The notes under the pieces are model-generated. The model was given only the letters and a program-made list of their open reading frames with translations. It was not told the origin of the DNA and searched no databases. Shown piece by piece: positions 39,304 to 48,161 of a stretch of 64,000 nucleotides of DNA. Position 1 is the first letter of the stretch, and the number at the start of each line of letters is the position of its first letter. The stretch is from the NCBI RefSeq assembly GCF_038397775.1, contig NZ_CP151650.1:3100001-3164000 (forward strand), given 5' to 3'. Made by a program: the position numbers and the translations under genes. Origin of the DNA: Pseudomonas sp. RC10 (GTDB taxonomy: Bacteria; Pseudomonadota; Gammaproteobacteria; Pseudomonadales; Pseudomonadaceae).

Positions 39304-39855
39304 GGACAGGTTCCTCGTCAGCATTGAGTCAGGCCCGGCGCTGACGGTTGAGCAGCGAACGGGCATCTGCGGCATTGAAAGCGTCAAGTCACCCACGATA
39401 AACAATGAGCGAACCGAGCATTCATTCGAATAACTGCATGCACTGTTGAAGATTTCTCGCCAATCCCCCGATGTACTCGTTGCGTTTGGCATCGACGTCT
39501 TGCGAAGAAAGCGTTATCACTGGTGGGAGCAGCATCACCCCAGAGTTAATGACCTGAGGCAATGGGGTTGGTTGCGGATAATTGGCAAGGATTTTAGACA
39601 GGCGAGAACCTCGAAAGGTCAGCAGTCGAAAGACGATCATTTGATGTGGGTCGATCTGACCAGCGTGCGCGGAAAATCTTTCATTTCAACGGTTGACTGC
39701 CGATATAGAACTGAGACTCAGGCAACTGTCACGTGAAATGTCGTGAAATCGCGTTTTTTTCGTCGTTTATAGGCAGCTGGAACGAATATGGCGCTTGCAT
39801 CCCTCAGTCAGACCCCATGAAGATAGCTCAGTCCCACGCTGGCAATGGAGCGCCT
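39304..39855. other. Intergenic region between the oxidoreductase operon and the GGDEF-EAL gene
   Basis: About 550 bases with lower GC than the flanks around 39400-39780. A 72-codon minus-strand frame (39422-39640) and a 96-codon plus-strand frame (39446-39736) exist, but neither has a ribosome site or a sequence I recognise. The divergent promoters of both flanking genes must lie here. It could hold a decayed gene; I cannot name it. Confidence 0.35.
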
Positions 39856-42738
39856 ATGAATTCCCACGTCACGAATCCCGTTCAGCGCTCGCCGGCGACC
39901 GAGGAAACAGCGTGTCTGGCAGATGATGGTTCGGAAAATGCGACATCGATGATCGACGAAAACTCTCTCGAAGCAGTGCTGAAAGCTGCGACCAGCGCGA
40001 CCCCCGGATTGAGCTGGGCCGCCTACCGTGCCAACCGGCACATGCATTTGTTGGGGCAGGGCGATGCCGCGACCGAGTGGCCGTCACTCATTCCCCGTGA
40101 AGGCTTCGACGCTTTCTGTCGTGATCATGGATTACACCGCTGGGTGACCGGGCATGGCGAAAGCCCGCTGGGCTGGTTACTGACCCCCGAACGCGAGTCG
40201 AGCAATCCGTTTTTACTGGCCCTGGCAAGCAAACTGGGACTGCGGTTGCAGACCGATGCTCTGACCCGGGCCCAAGCCACTCAACGGGTGCTGTACGAAA
40301 TCACCTATCTGGCCAGTTCGACCCGTGACCGCCCGGCGTTTCTGCAAGGCGTGCACCGGCAATTGTCGACCCTGATCGACGCCGAGAACTTCTATCTGGC
40401 GCTGTACGAAGGCCACAGCGGCAAGATCACCTATCCCTATTACATCGACATCACCGATGTCGACGCGCTGGAAGCCGAGACCCAAGAGTTTCTCGATCCG
40501 GAACGGCTGTCCATGACCGGTTATGTGCTGACCACCGAGCAGCCGTTGTTTGTCGACGCGGCTGGAATCGAACGCGCCCAGTCTCAGGAGCGGTTTTATT
40601 GCGTGGGGCATCGGCCCGAATTCTGGATGGGGGCGCCGCTGAAGAACGCTTCCGACGACGTGTTCGGCATGCTGGCGATGCAAGTCTACGACCTGTCACG
40701 GGTCTACAGCGTCGAGGATCAAGAGCTGTTTCTGGTGGTCGCGCGTCACGTGGCGATGGCGCTGGACCGCATCCTGCATCGGGCGCACCTGGAAGAAACC
40801 GTGGTGCGCCGCACGCTGGAGCTGTCGCGGCTCAACGACGCCCTGCGTAACGAAGTGGCCGACCGCGAGCGGGCCGAGCATTTGCAGAGCGCGCTGTTCC
40901 AGATCACTGAACTGTCCAGCCAGCCGGGGGACATGACCGACCTGTTCAAGAGCCTGCACGGGATTGTCGGCGAACTGCTGTTTGCCCTGAACTTCTACAT
41001 TGCGCTGTACGACGACGCCACGGACGAGGTGACCTTTCCGTATTACGTCGACGAACGTTTGGTGCGCCGCCCCGATCCACGTCGCGGTGAGCGCGGTTTT
41101 ACCGAGTACGTGATTCGTCAGCGCCGCCCATGCCTGATCGACAGTGCCGAAGCGCGGCGTCTGGAAGGCACCGGCGAAATCACCATCCAAAACGAAATCA
41201 ACCGTTCCTGTTCCTGGCTGGGGATTCCGCTGTTCGACGGCGACACCGTGCGCGGCGTGCTGGCGGTGCAGAGTTATTCGCCCCATGTCAGTTATTCGCT
41301 GCGTGATCAGGATTTGCTGACGTTCGTCTCGCGGCACATCGACACGGCGCTGTCCCGTCGTAGCGCGGCGGAAGCCATTCACACGGCCAACGTACGGCTG
41401 GAAGCCCGGGTGCAGGACCGCACCCGAGAGCTGGACTACGCCAACGCCAAGTTGCAGCACGAAAACGCTCACGACTCCCTGACCGGGTTGCCTAATCGCA
41501 GCCACTTGCAGCACCGTCTGCAAGGCGCGTGGCAGGATTTTTGCGCTCACGGTCAGGACCTCGCGGTTATGTTCATCGACCTGGATCGCTTCAAAATGGT
41601 CAACGACAGCCTTGGACATCATTCGGGGGATCTGTTGCTGATTCAAGCGGCTGACCGACTGCGCAGTTGCATGCGCGAGAGTGACCTGCTGGCGCGCTTG
41701 GGTGGCGATGAGTTTGCGGTACTGGCCTACTCCGCGCCGCCTGACGTCACGGTGGCGATTGCCGAGCGCATCCTGCTGGCATTCGATGTGCCGTTCTACA
41801 TCGACGGACATGCGGTGTTTTCGTCGTGCAGCATAGGGGTGGTCGGCGCTGATCTGCAATTCCACAAAGAGCCGGCCGACCTGTTGCGAGATGCCGACAC
41901 GGCGATGTACCGGGTCAAGAACGCCGGGCGCGACAGTTACGCCGTGTTCAACCAGGAAGTGCGGCGCGAGGTGTCCGACCAGATGGAGCAAGAGGGTGCG
42001 TTGCGTAACGCCCTCAAGCGCACTGACGAATTGCTGCCTTATTTTCAGCCGATCATCGACGTTGCCACGGGCAAAATTCTGGCGTTGGAAGCGCTCATCC
42101 GCTGGCGTCAGGCCGATGGCCGAGTGATCGCGCCGGGGCTGTTCCTGCCCGCGCTGGAAGGCCTGCGCCTGATTGGACGGCTGGACTATTACATGCTGCA
42201 ACAGGTGGTGGCGATGTTGGCGCAGCCCAGTCATGCCCATTGGCCGACCGTGCACGTCAACTGTTCGAGCTACAGCATCAGCCGACCGGAATTCGCTGGC
42301 GAAGTGCTGGGACTGCTCGCGCAACATGGCGTGGCGCCGTCGCGCATCTGTCTGGAATTGACCGAAGGGGCGCTGGTGGCCGAACCGGAACTGGCGCGTC
42401 AGGCCATGAAGCACTTGGCGGACAACGGCGTCTCCACCGTGCTCGACGACTTCGGCGCCGGGTTCTCGTCGCTCAGTTACGTGCACCAGTACCATTTCAG
42501 CGGCCTGAAGATCGACAAATCCTTCACCCTCGAACTGACCACCAGCTCCCGCAGCCGCGCCATCGTCCGCGCCATCGTGCGCATGGCCGAATCGCTGGGG
42601 CTGACGGTGGTCGCCGAGGGCGTAGAAGACGCCGATACGTTGCAATTGCTGCGTGAAATGGGGGCAGGGCAGGCGCAGGGGTATTACTTCTCGATGCCAG
42701 TGCCACAGGAGAAACTGGATTTGAGTGAGTTGCTCTGA
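39856..42738 (+). CDS. GAF-GAF-GGDEF-EAL cyclic di-GMP signalling protein
   Basis: A 960-residue cytoplasmic protein; TGGAGCGCCT directly before the ATG at 39856 decides the start, though upstream in-frame ATGs exist. Two GAF domains lie at about 140-310 and 345-510, joined by a coiled helix; then GGDEF (about 535-700) with an intact GGDEF at 616-620 and RESD inhibitory site, and EAL (about 720-960) with Glu745 in EALIRW, ELTEGAL, DDFGAGFSSL, LKIDKSF and EGVED. Both synthesis and breakdown motifs look usable, so net activity cannot be told. No membrane segment is seen. Confidence 0.94.
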   Translation: MNSHVTNPVQRSPATEETACLADDGSENATSMIDENSLEAVLKAATSATPGLSWAAYRANRHMHLLGQGDAATEWPSLIPREGFDAFCRDHGLHRWVTGHGESPLGWLLTPERESSNPFLLALASKLGLRLQTDALTRAQATQRVLYEITYLASSTRDRPAFLQGVHRQLSTLIDAENFYLALYEGHSGKITYPYYIDITDVDALEAETQEFLDPERLSMTGYVLTTEQPLFVDAAGIERAQSQERFYCVGHRPEFWMGAPLKNASDDVFGMLAMQVYDLSRVYSVEDQELFLVVARHVAMALDRILHRAHLEETVVRRTLELSRLNDALRNEVADRERAEHLQSALFQITELSSQPGDMTDLFKSLHGIVGELLFALNFYIALYDDATDEVTFPYYVDERLVRRPDPRRGERGFTEYVIRQRRPCLIDSAEARRLEGTGEITIQNEINRSCSWLGIPLFDGDTVRGVLAVQSYSPHVSYSLRDQDLLTFVSRHIDTALSRRSAAEAIHTANVRLEARVQDRTRELDYANAKLQHENAHDSLTGLPNRSHLQHRLQGAWQDFCAHGQDLAVMFIDLDRFKMVNDSLGHHSGDLLLIQAADRLRSCMRESDLLARLGGDEFAVLAYSAPPDVTVAIAERILLAFDVPFYIDGHAVFSSCSIGVVGADLQFHKEPADLLRDADTAMYRVKNAGRDSYAVFNQEVRREVSDQMEQEGALRNALKRTDELLPYFQPIIDVATGKILALEALIRWRQADGRVIAPGLFLPALEGLRLIGRLDYYMLQQVVAMLAQPSHAHWPTVHVNCSSYSISRPEFAGEVLGLLAQHGVAPSRICLELTEGALVAEPELARQAMKHLADNGVSTVLDDFGAGFSSLSYVHQYHFSGLKIDKSFTLELTTSSRSRAIVRAIVRMAESLGLTVVAEGVEDADTLQLLREMGAGQAQGYYFSMPVPQEKLDLSELL

Positions 42739-42775
42739 CCCATCGGTTCATGACCCCTGCGGCCGCTCAGTGGGC

Positions 42776-43512
42776 GGCCATGACTCGCGGCCATCGGCAA
42801 CACGCACAGAGGATTGTGTTTGGACGAATAACGTGAACTCGGCGTGCAACCGTGTGGGAGCAGCCGGAGGGACGACGGCCGCGAAGTGGTGGGTCAGGCA
42901 ATTGATCGGCAACTGACCCACCGCTGTCGCTGCCGTCGTGCCTCCGGCGTCTCCCACGAGACTTGCGGTGTCCAGGGATTGTGCTGACGACACAAATCAC
43001 CTGTGGCAGTCCGGCGTGGCGGCCATGACTCGCAGCCGTCGCACCCGGACACGATCGTGTTTGGACGAATAACGCGAACACGGCGCGCAACCGTGTGGGA
43101 GCAGCCGGAGGGACGACGGCCGCGAAGCGGTGGGTCAGGCAATTGATCGGCAACTGACCCACCGCTGTCGCTGCCGTCGTGCCTCCGGCGTCTCCCACGA
43201 GATTTGCGGTGTCCAGGGATTGTGCTGACGACACAAATCCCCTGTGGCGTGTCGGCCGTGGCGTCCATGACTCGCAGCCGTGGGCAACCCGGACGCGATT
43301 GTGTTTGAACGAAGAGCGCGAGCGCGGCGTGAAACCTTGTGGGAGCAGCCGGAGGGACGACGGCCGCGAAGCGGTGGGTCAGGCAATTGATTTGGTAACT
43401 GAACCACCGGCGTCGCTGCCGTCGTCCCTCCGGCGTCTCCTACCAGAATTGCGGTGTCGAAGGATTGTGCTGACGACACACAGACCCTGCAGCAGTCCGG
43501 CTTGCCGGCGGT
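42776..43512. repeat. Three tandem copies of a ~245-bp repeat with ~104-bp palindromic cores
   Basis: Units begin at about 42776, 43021 and 43263 and are close to identical over most of their length. Each has a core running from GTGGGAGCAGCCGGAGG to CCTCCGGCGTCTCCCAC (42854-42957, 43095-43198, 43339-43443) whose halves are inverted copies, followed by a shared GATTGTGCTGACGACACA tail. The third copy is the most diverged. The core resembles a pair of REP elements; the array resembles a BIME amplified with its spacer. Minus-strand frames through it are by-products of the repeat. Confidence 0.9.
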
Positions 43513-43614
43513 GGCGCTGTAATATCGCCACCTTGGCAAGCCATGCAGATACGACGATGGCACACAGTCAACCCAGGCTTTCCAGCCCGATACGCCCTTG
43601 CTAGACTCGCGCCC

Positions 43615-43974
43615 ATGTCCGAATCCGATCCCGATAACCGTCCAGCCTTTCCCGACTACGCCTTCTGCCCGGTGATCACCGCGCTGGAGGTGATCGGCGA
43701 GCGCTGGGTGATCCTCATTCTGCGCGACCTGCTGCGTAACCCCTCGCGACGTTTTCAGGATTTGCAGGACTCGCTCAAGGGGTGCGCCCCGAGCACGCTG
43801 TCCGCCCGGCTCAAGGCCCTGGAAGCCAACGGTCTGATCGAGCGTCGTCTGTACGAGCAGCATCCGCCGCGGCTCGAATACCTGCTGACCGCCAAGGGAC
43901 GTGAAGTCGGGCCCGTGGTGGCCTCCCTGCGTGACTGGGGCCTGCGTTTGCAGGACCAACAGCCACCGCGCTGA
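43615..43974 (+). CDS. HxlR-family winged-helix regulator
   Basis: A 119-residue MarR-like regulator of the HxlR family. The N-terminal cysteine in FCPVITALEVIGERW is the family hallmark, sometimes used to sense electrophiles or oxidants. The helix-turn-helix and wing run through FQDLQDSLKGCAPSTLSARLKALEANGLIERR. The start MSESDPDNRP is favoured over an upstream ATG because HxlR proteins begin shortly before the cysteine. No obvious target gene is divergent; the unknown sigma-54 gene follows. Confidence 0.92.
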   Translation: MSESDPDNRPAFPDYAFCPVITALEVIGERWVILILRDLLRNPSRRFQDLQDSLKGCAPSTLSARLKALEANGLIERRLYEQHPPRLEYLLTAKGREVGPVVASLRDWGLRLQDQQPPR

Positions 43975-44097
43975 GCGGCCAGAGCGGCGAAGGTCTGCCG
44001 TTCCCGGCAAGGCCGCGCCGACATTGCCGCTTCCTTCGAAACCTTCTATCCCTTGCACCCCGCATAGGGCGGGCCTCTCAGCATATGTATCAGCATG

Positions 44098-44113
44098 TGG
44101 CACTGCTTTTGCT
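44098..44113 (+). promoter_or_regulatory. Sigma-54 (RpoN) promoter in front of the 201-residue unknown gene
   Basis: TGGCAC-N5-TTGCT matches the -24/-12 consensus exactly, with GG and GC twelve bases apart (44099 and 44111). The expected start point near 44123 leaves a leader of about 30 bases before the ATG at 44155. Confidence 0.75.
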
Positions 44114-44154
44114 GCTGTCGAGGGTGCATCGATAACCTGATAAGGAGGTGAAAG

Positions 44155-44760
44155 ATGATCATTGATAACAGTACGATCCAACACTTCGTGTCGAAGGCCG
44201 TGGCTCACACGCACTACGACACGACAGACAAGGATGCGTACACCGCTGCGACGGCCAGCGCTTCCGCGCCGATTGCCGCACTCGCGGGCAGTACCGACAG
44301 CTCCACCCAAAGCAGCGCGGATCAGGGCTACAACGAGTCTTTCGCCAAAATGATGGTGAACCTCAAAGCCTCCCTGGCCAACGCCACGTCCAAGGTGTCG
44401 GATGAAGACAAAGCGGCTGCGGCAGCTGCGTTCGCGGCCGCCGGTGACAAACAGATCGCGTCGACGGACAGCGTGAGCAAAACCGTCGATACCGAAATGG
44501 CGGCGGTCGATAACAGCAGCACCAGTAGCAGTTCTTCGGCCAAGGCCGATTTTCTGGCGTACATGAACCAGACCGATGCCGAGAAGGTGCGTCAGCAGTT
44601 GACCGGCGTAAGCAAGGAACAGTACGACGCCATGACGCCGGAGCAGCAAGCGGCCGTGGACAAGAAAGTGGCTGACCTGCAGAAACAGAAAACCGAGCTG
44701 CAAACCGCTGAGCAAGAGGTCAAGGCCAAGATCGCCATGGCGAAGGCGGAAATGGCCTGA
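44155..44760 (+). CDS. Unrecognised Ala/Ser-rich 201-residue protein, sigma-54 promoter
   Basis: I do not recognise this protein. The start is certain: TAAGGAGGTG, a full match to the 16S anti-Shine-Dalgarno, ends four bases before the ATG. The N-terminal half is rich in Ala, Ser, Thr and Asp with almost no Arg; the middle has a Ser run (STSSSSSAK, about 120-129); the C-terminal 60 residues (TPEQQAAVDKKVADLQKQKTELQ) look like a coiled coil. There is no signal peptide, membrane helix or cysteine. A perfect sigma-54 promoter precedes it and a strong terminator follows, so it is a single-gene transcript. Type III-secreted or surface-related protein is a guess. Confidence 0.85.
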   Translation: MIIDNSTIQHFVSKAVAHTHYDTTDKDAYTAATASASAPIAALAGSTDSSTQSSADQGYNESFAKMMVNLKASLANATSKVSDEDKAAAAAAFAAAGDKQIASTDSVSKTVDTEMAAVDNSSTSSSSSAKADFLAYMNQTDAEKVRQQLTGVSKEQYDAMTPEQQAAVDKKVADLQKQKTELQTAEQEVKAKIAMAKAEMA

Positions 44761-44796
44761 GTCCTGGGTGTTGGCGGTGTGGGGGATGGATGAGGA

Positions 44797-44832
44797 AGGG
44801 GCAGCGGTGATCACCGGCTGCCCCTTTTTTTG
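44797..44832 (+). terminator. Rho-independent terminator after the 201-residue gene
   Basis: AGGGGCAGC and GCTGCCCCT form a nine-base stem, with GGTGATCACC folding inside, followed by T7. Confidence 0.85.
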
Positions 44833-44857
44833 GATGGAATATGTGTCCCGTCAGGGC

Positions 44858-45262
44858 TTAAAGCCGCGTCAGCTTTTCCAGTGCAGCGTCTGCGAGAAAT
44901 GACGAGCGGCTCTTGATGTTGTGGTCACGCACATATCGGTCAATGCGTTGGATCACGAAGCCGGGCAGCGTGACATTGACCTTTTCCGTTTTGCCTAGAT
45001 AAGGCGTGATATCGATCTCCAGCATCCCCCAGCCCATTCCCGCATAGTCGGGATGATCATGATGCCGTTTTGCGGAGGTCGGCATGGGTACGGTATGTCC
45101 GCCGGTCACCTGCTCTTCAAGCATGATGTGAGCGATTTCGACAGCGGCGTTATAGGCCTCTTCGAACGTGTCACCTGCGGTCACCGCCCCGCAAATATCC
45201 GGGATGTGGATGCCGATGGCGGTGGTTTCGTCGCCCCATTCGATGGCGATGGGATATTGCAT
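44858..45262 (-). CDS. hicB: HicB antitoxin
   Basis: A 134-residue antitoxin starting MQYPIAIEWGDETTA, the usual HicB beginning; the longer frame overlaps hicA and is ignored. The N-terminal half is the degenerate RNase H fold that caps HicA (GIHIPDICGAVTAGDTFEEAYNNA-like), and the C-terminal half is a ribbon-helix-helix DNA-binding domain (KVNVTLPGFVIQRIDRYV). It follows hicA by 20 bases. The pair should repress its own promoter. Confidence 0.93.
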   Translation of the reverse strand: MQYPIAIEWGDETTAIGIHIPDICGAVTAGDTFEEAYNAAVEIAHIMLEEQVTGGHTVPMPTSAKRHHDHPDYAGMGWGMLEIDITPYLGKTEKVNVTLPGFVIQRIDRYVRDHNIKSRSSFLADAALEKLTRL

Positions 45263-45282
45263 GATGTGCTCCTGCGAAAGAA

Positions 45283-45483
45283 TCAGGCCTGTTCTGATGG
45301 GCTGAGCCATGCGCGCCTCCTGATGCTTTTTACGGTTCCCAAGGGTAAGTCTTTTTTCGGGTGGGGCACCGCGATGGAATAAGGGCTGCGCGGGTGGGTA
45401 ACGACGTGATGACTTCCGCGACTCCGCTGGAACATCCATCCCGCCGCTTCAAGCTCTGCTATCAGTTCTCTGCTTTTCACCAC
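45283..45483 (-). CDS. hicA: HicA toxin, mRNA interferase
   Basis: A 66-residue double-stranded-RNA-binding-fold toxin that cleaves mRNA on the ribosome. The catalytic histidine lies in RSRGSHHVVTHP, and AVPHPKKDLPLGTVKSIRR is the conserved C-terminal part. The GTG at 45483 (or the next GTG at 45480) is chosen because AAAGGG lies six to nine bases upstream; the ATG at 45489 has no room for it. Toxin before antitoxin is the HicAB order. The module lies between the unknown sigma-54 gene and the mannitol operon. Confidence 0.92.
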   Translation of the reverse strand: MVKSRELIAELEAAGWMFQRSRGSHHVVTHPRSPYSIAVPHPKKDLPLGTVKSIRRRAWLSPSEQA

Positions 45484-45652
45484 CCACATCCCTTTGAGGT
45501 TCAAGGTCGTCGATGGTCGTCATAGAGCGATGGTAGATCAAGGAGGAAGATGTATCTAGAGGTATAAACAGTGCAGGTCGTCTCGGGCGCTTTTCCAGGC
45601 ATGTGATGCCAGACGTTAGGTGAATGCGAGAAAGAATATTCGAAAAAATATT

Positions 45653-45679
45653 AAAAAACCGGCGCCAGGCCGGTTTTTT
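45653..45679. terminator. Terminator at the end of the mannitol operon
   Basis: AAAAAACCGG CGCCAGG CCGGTTTTTT, a symmetrical stem 19 bases past the mtlZ stop; works on both strands. Confidence 0.9.
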
Positions 45680-45697
45680 GATCGTGTAGCGATTTCG

Positions 45698-46633
45698 TCA
45701 AACCACCTGATCCCGATACGGCAAATCCGGCCCGACCCGCGTGCACGTCACGGCAGCGGCAGCCACGGCAAAATTCAGCATGTCGGTCAGTGTCTCGCGG
45801 CTCAATCCTGGCAGGCTCGCCGGGGTGTCGAGGTGGCGTTCGGTCAGAAAGGTAATGAGCGCGGCCTGGAAGGTGTCACCGGCGCCGACGGTATCCGCCG
45901 TCTCGACGTCGCGGGCCGGGACAGACCAATGGCCGAGCTCGCGGGTGAAGACGGTGGCGCCTTGACGGCCACGGGTCATGATCACCAGTTGGCAGTTGTG
46001 TTGCAGCCAGCCCCTGGCCACGGTTTTCGCGTCGGTGTCGGGGTAGAGCAGATGCAGGTCTTCGTCGCTGACTTTGATGAGGTGCGCGTGTTCGGCGAAT
46101 TGGGCCACTTGGTTGCGCCACAGCTCGATGCTCGGTGCAGGGTTCAAGCGCACGTTGGGGTCGAAGGTGATCAGGCGCTGGCCGCTTTCGCGTCGCACCA
46201 ATGCCAGCAGCGCATCGGCTACGGGCTGGACGACCAACGAGAACGATCCCACGTGCAGGCCGCGAACGCTTGTGTCCAGCACCGGGAGTTGATCGGTCGT
46301 CAGCAAGCGGTCGGCGCAGCCTTCACCCCGGAAGCTGTATTGCGGCGAGCCATCGGCGCCCACTGCGACCATCGACAGGGTGGTCGGGGCATCGAAATGA
46401 ATCAGAAAATCATCCCGCACGCCTTCTTCTTTCAGTACCGCCGCCAGGCGTTTGCCCAGATAGTCCGTGGAAATACCGGCGAAGAAACCGGCGTCCACGC
46501 CCAATCGACGCAGGCCGACTGCAACGTTGAACGGCGAGCCGCCGGCGATGGCCTGGTAGCCGATTTTGTTGAGTTGGGCGCTGTCCGGCTGACTGAAAAA
46601 GTCGAACAGTGCTTCGCCACAGACCAGATACAT
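45698..46633 (-). CDS. mtlZ: MtlZ, fructokinase (PfkB family)
   Basis: A 311-residue PfkB-type sugar kinase that phosphorylates the fructose produced from mannitol. The N-terminal GGSPFNVAVGLRRLG and C-terminal DTVGAGDTFQAALI (with the catalytic Asp of GAGD) are the two family signatures. It is the last gene of the polyol operon, 23 bases after the xylulokinase. In P. fluorescens the operon is described as mtlEFGKDYZ, with mtlZ as fructokinase, and this gene fits that place. Confidence 0.93.
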   Translation of the reverse strand: MYLVCGEALFDFFSQPDSAQLNKIGYQAIAGGSPFNVAVGLRRLGVDAGFFAGISTDYLGKRLAAVLKEEGVRDDFLIHFDAPTTLSMVAVGADGSPQYSFRGEGCADRLLTTDQLPVLDTSVRGLHVGSFSLVVQPVADALLALVRRESGQRLITFDPNVRLNPAPSIELWRNQVAQFAEHAHLIKVSDEDLHLLYPDTDAKTVARGWLQHNCQLVIMTRGRQGATVFTRELGHWSVPARDVETADTVGAGDTFQAALITFLTERHLDTPASLPGLSRETLTDMLNFAVAAAAVTCTRVGPDLPYRDQVV

Positions 46634-46656
46634 AGGTGCTCCATTAAGGGCAGTCG

Positions 46657-48144
46657 TCAGATGCCCTGCAATTGATTGCGATAGTGCTGATAAACCGTAT
46701 GGTACGCGGCCACGTGTTCAGGCAGCGGTTTCGTTTCGCTGCTGGCGTCGAGGCTGACGCAACGTTCGCACAGCGCCTGCAACGACTCGTTGCCGCCGCC
46801 GGTGTGTGAGTGGCACCAGGCCGCCTGAATTGCCGCGCCAAGGGCGGCCGCTTCAGTGCCGGTGGTACAGACGACCGGGGTGTCCATGATATCGGCGACG
46901 ATCTGCCGCCAGACCGCGCTTTTCGCGCCGCCGCCGATCAGCCGGATGTTGGCGCTTTTGATCCCGCTCTCACGCAACAGGTCCAGCCCGTAACGCAGGC
47001 CGAAGGTGGTGCCCTCGACCACGGCGCGGCACAGGTTGGCCTGGGTCAGGTTGGTGCTGTCCAGACCGAGGATGCTGCCGGTGGCGTGGGGCAGGGCGGG
47101 AACGCGTTCGCCGTTGAGGAACGGCAGCATCAGCACGCCTTGGGCACCGATGGGCGACGAGGCGATGGCGGCGTTGAACGCCCCGATGTCCAGCGCGAAC
47201 AGCTCGCGGATGACGCTGGTGGCGTTGGTCAGGTTCATGGTGCAGATCAGCGGTAGCCAGCCACCGGACGACGAGCAGAACGTCGCGACCGAAGGCTGTG
47301 CGCTGACGTTGCCCGCCTCGGCGAAGGCGTACACGGTGCCCGACGAGCCGAGGCTCATCGTGATCGAACCCGGCGTGATGTTGCCGGTGCCGATGGCGCC
47401 CATCATGTTGTCACCGCCACCGCTGGAAACGATGGCCTCAGGGTTGAGGCCCAGACGTTCAGCGATGGCGGGCAAGATCTTGCCCACGGGTTCATGGGCG
47501 TCGAGCAGGGTCGGCAGCGCCTTGACCAACCGGCCCGTCGGGTCGATGTGGTCGAGGATGTCGACGTCCCATTCCCGGGTGCGCACGTTGAAATAGCCGG
47601 TGCCGGACGCATCGCCGAACTCGCTGCAGCAGCGCCCGGTCAGCCAGTAATTGAGGAAGTCGTGGGGCAGCAGGATCTTGTCGATCCGAGCGAACAGCTC
47701 CGGGAACTGCTCTTTGGTCCAGAGCAGCTTGGAAACGGTGTAGCCCGGCGCGATGGCGATACCCAGGCGTTCCAGTGAGCCGGATTCGCCCCCCAGATAC
47801 GCCAGCAGACGATCGTTCTCGGGCGCCGATTCGGTATCGCACCAGAGCTTGGCCGGGCGCAGCACGTGGCCCAGTTCGTCGATCATCACCAGGCCGTGCT
47901 GCTGGCCGGACACGCCGATGCCCTGAATCTCGGCACCGCTGATCCCCGCTTGCGCCAACGCCGCAGCCGTTGCCTCTTCGAAGGCGGTCAGCCATTCCTG
48001 CACGTCCTGTTCCCGACGCCCGTTAGCGCCGCTGATCATGTGGTGCGCGCCTGAGCCTTCGCCCAGAACCTTGCCGCTGGCCGCATCAAGCACGATGGCC
48101 TTGGTGCCTTGGGTGCCGCAATCGATGCCAAGAAACATGTTCAC
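46657..48144 (-). CDS. mtlY: MtlY, xylulokinase (FGGY family)
   Basis: A 495-residue FGGY kinase expected to phosphorylate D-xylulose formed from D-arabitol by the same dehydrogenase that acts on mannitol. The N-terminal FLGIDCGTQGTKAIVLD, the QQHGLVMID loop, and the C-terminal IRLIGGGAKSAVWRQIVADI with the second signature are complete. It lies 17 bases after mtlD in the operon. The symbol xylB is also used for it. Confidence 0.93.
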   Translation of the reverse strand: MNMFLGIDCGTQGTKAIVLDAASGKVLGEGSGAHHMISGANGRREQDVQEWLTAFEEATAAALAQAGISGAEIQGIGVSGQQHGLVMIDELGHVLRPAKLWCDTESAPENDRLLAYLGGESGSLERLGIAIAPGYTVSKLLWTKEQFPELFARIDKILLPHDFLNYWLTGRCCSEFGDASGTGYFNVRTREWDVDILDHIDPTGRLVKALPTLLDAHEPVGKILPAIAERLGLNPEAIVSSGGGDNMMGAIGTGNITPGSITMSLGSSGTVYAFAEAGNVSAQPSVATFCSSSGGWLPLICTMNLTNATSVIRELFALDIGAFNAAIASSPIGAQGVLMLPFLNGERVPALPHATGSILGLDSTNLTQANLCRAVVEGTTFGLRYGLDLLRESGIKSANIRLIGGGAKSAVWRQIVADIMDTPVVCTTGTEAAALGAAIQAAWCHSHTGGGNESLQALCERCVSLDASSETKPLPEHVAAYHTVYQHYRNQLQGI

Positions 48145-48161
48145 CTCTTTACCTCTGACGA

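Noticed and set aside
39422..39736. Small frames on both strands upstream of the GGDEF-EAL gene
   Set aside because: No ribosome site, no recognised sequence, mutually overlapping; described only as an intergenic region.
42767..43268. Minus-strand frames with repeated MSSAQSLDT peptides
   Set aside because: The repeated peptide comes from the tandem DNA repeat; no ribosome site and no conservation of frame in the third copy.
43135..44814. 559-codon minus-strand frame over the repeats, HxlR gene and the sigma-54 gene
   Set aside because: It runs antisense through two well-supported genes and one copy of the tandem repeat; its composition is that of a GC-rich shadow frame.
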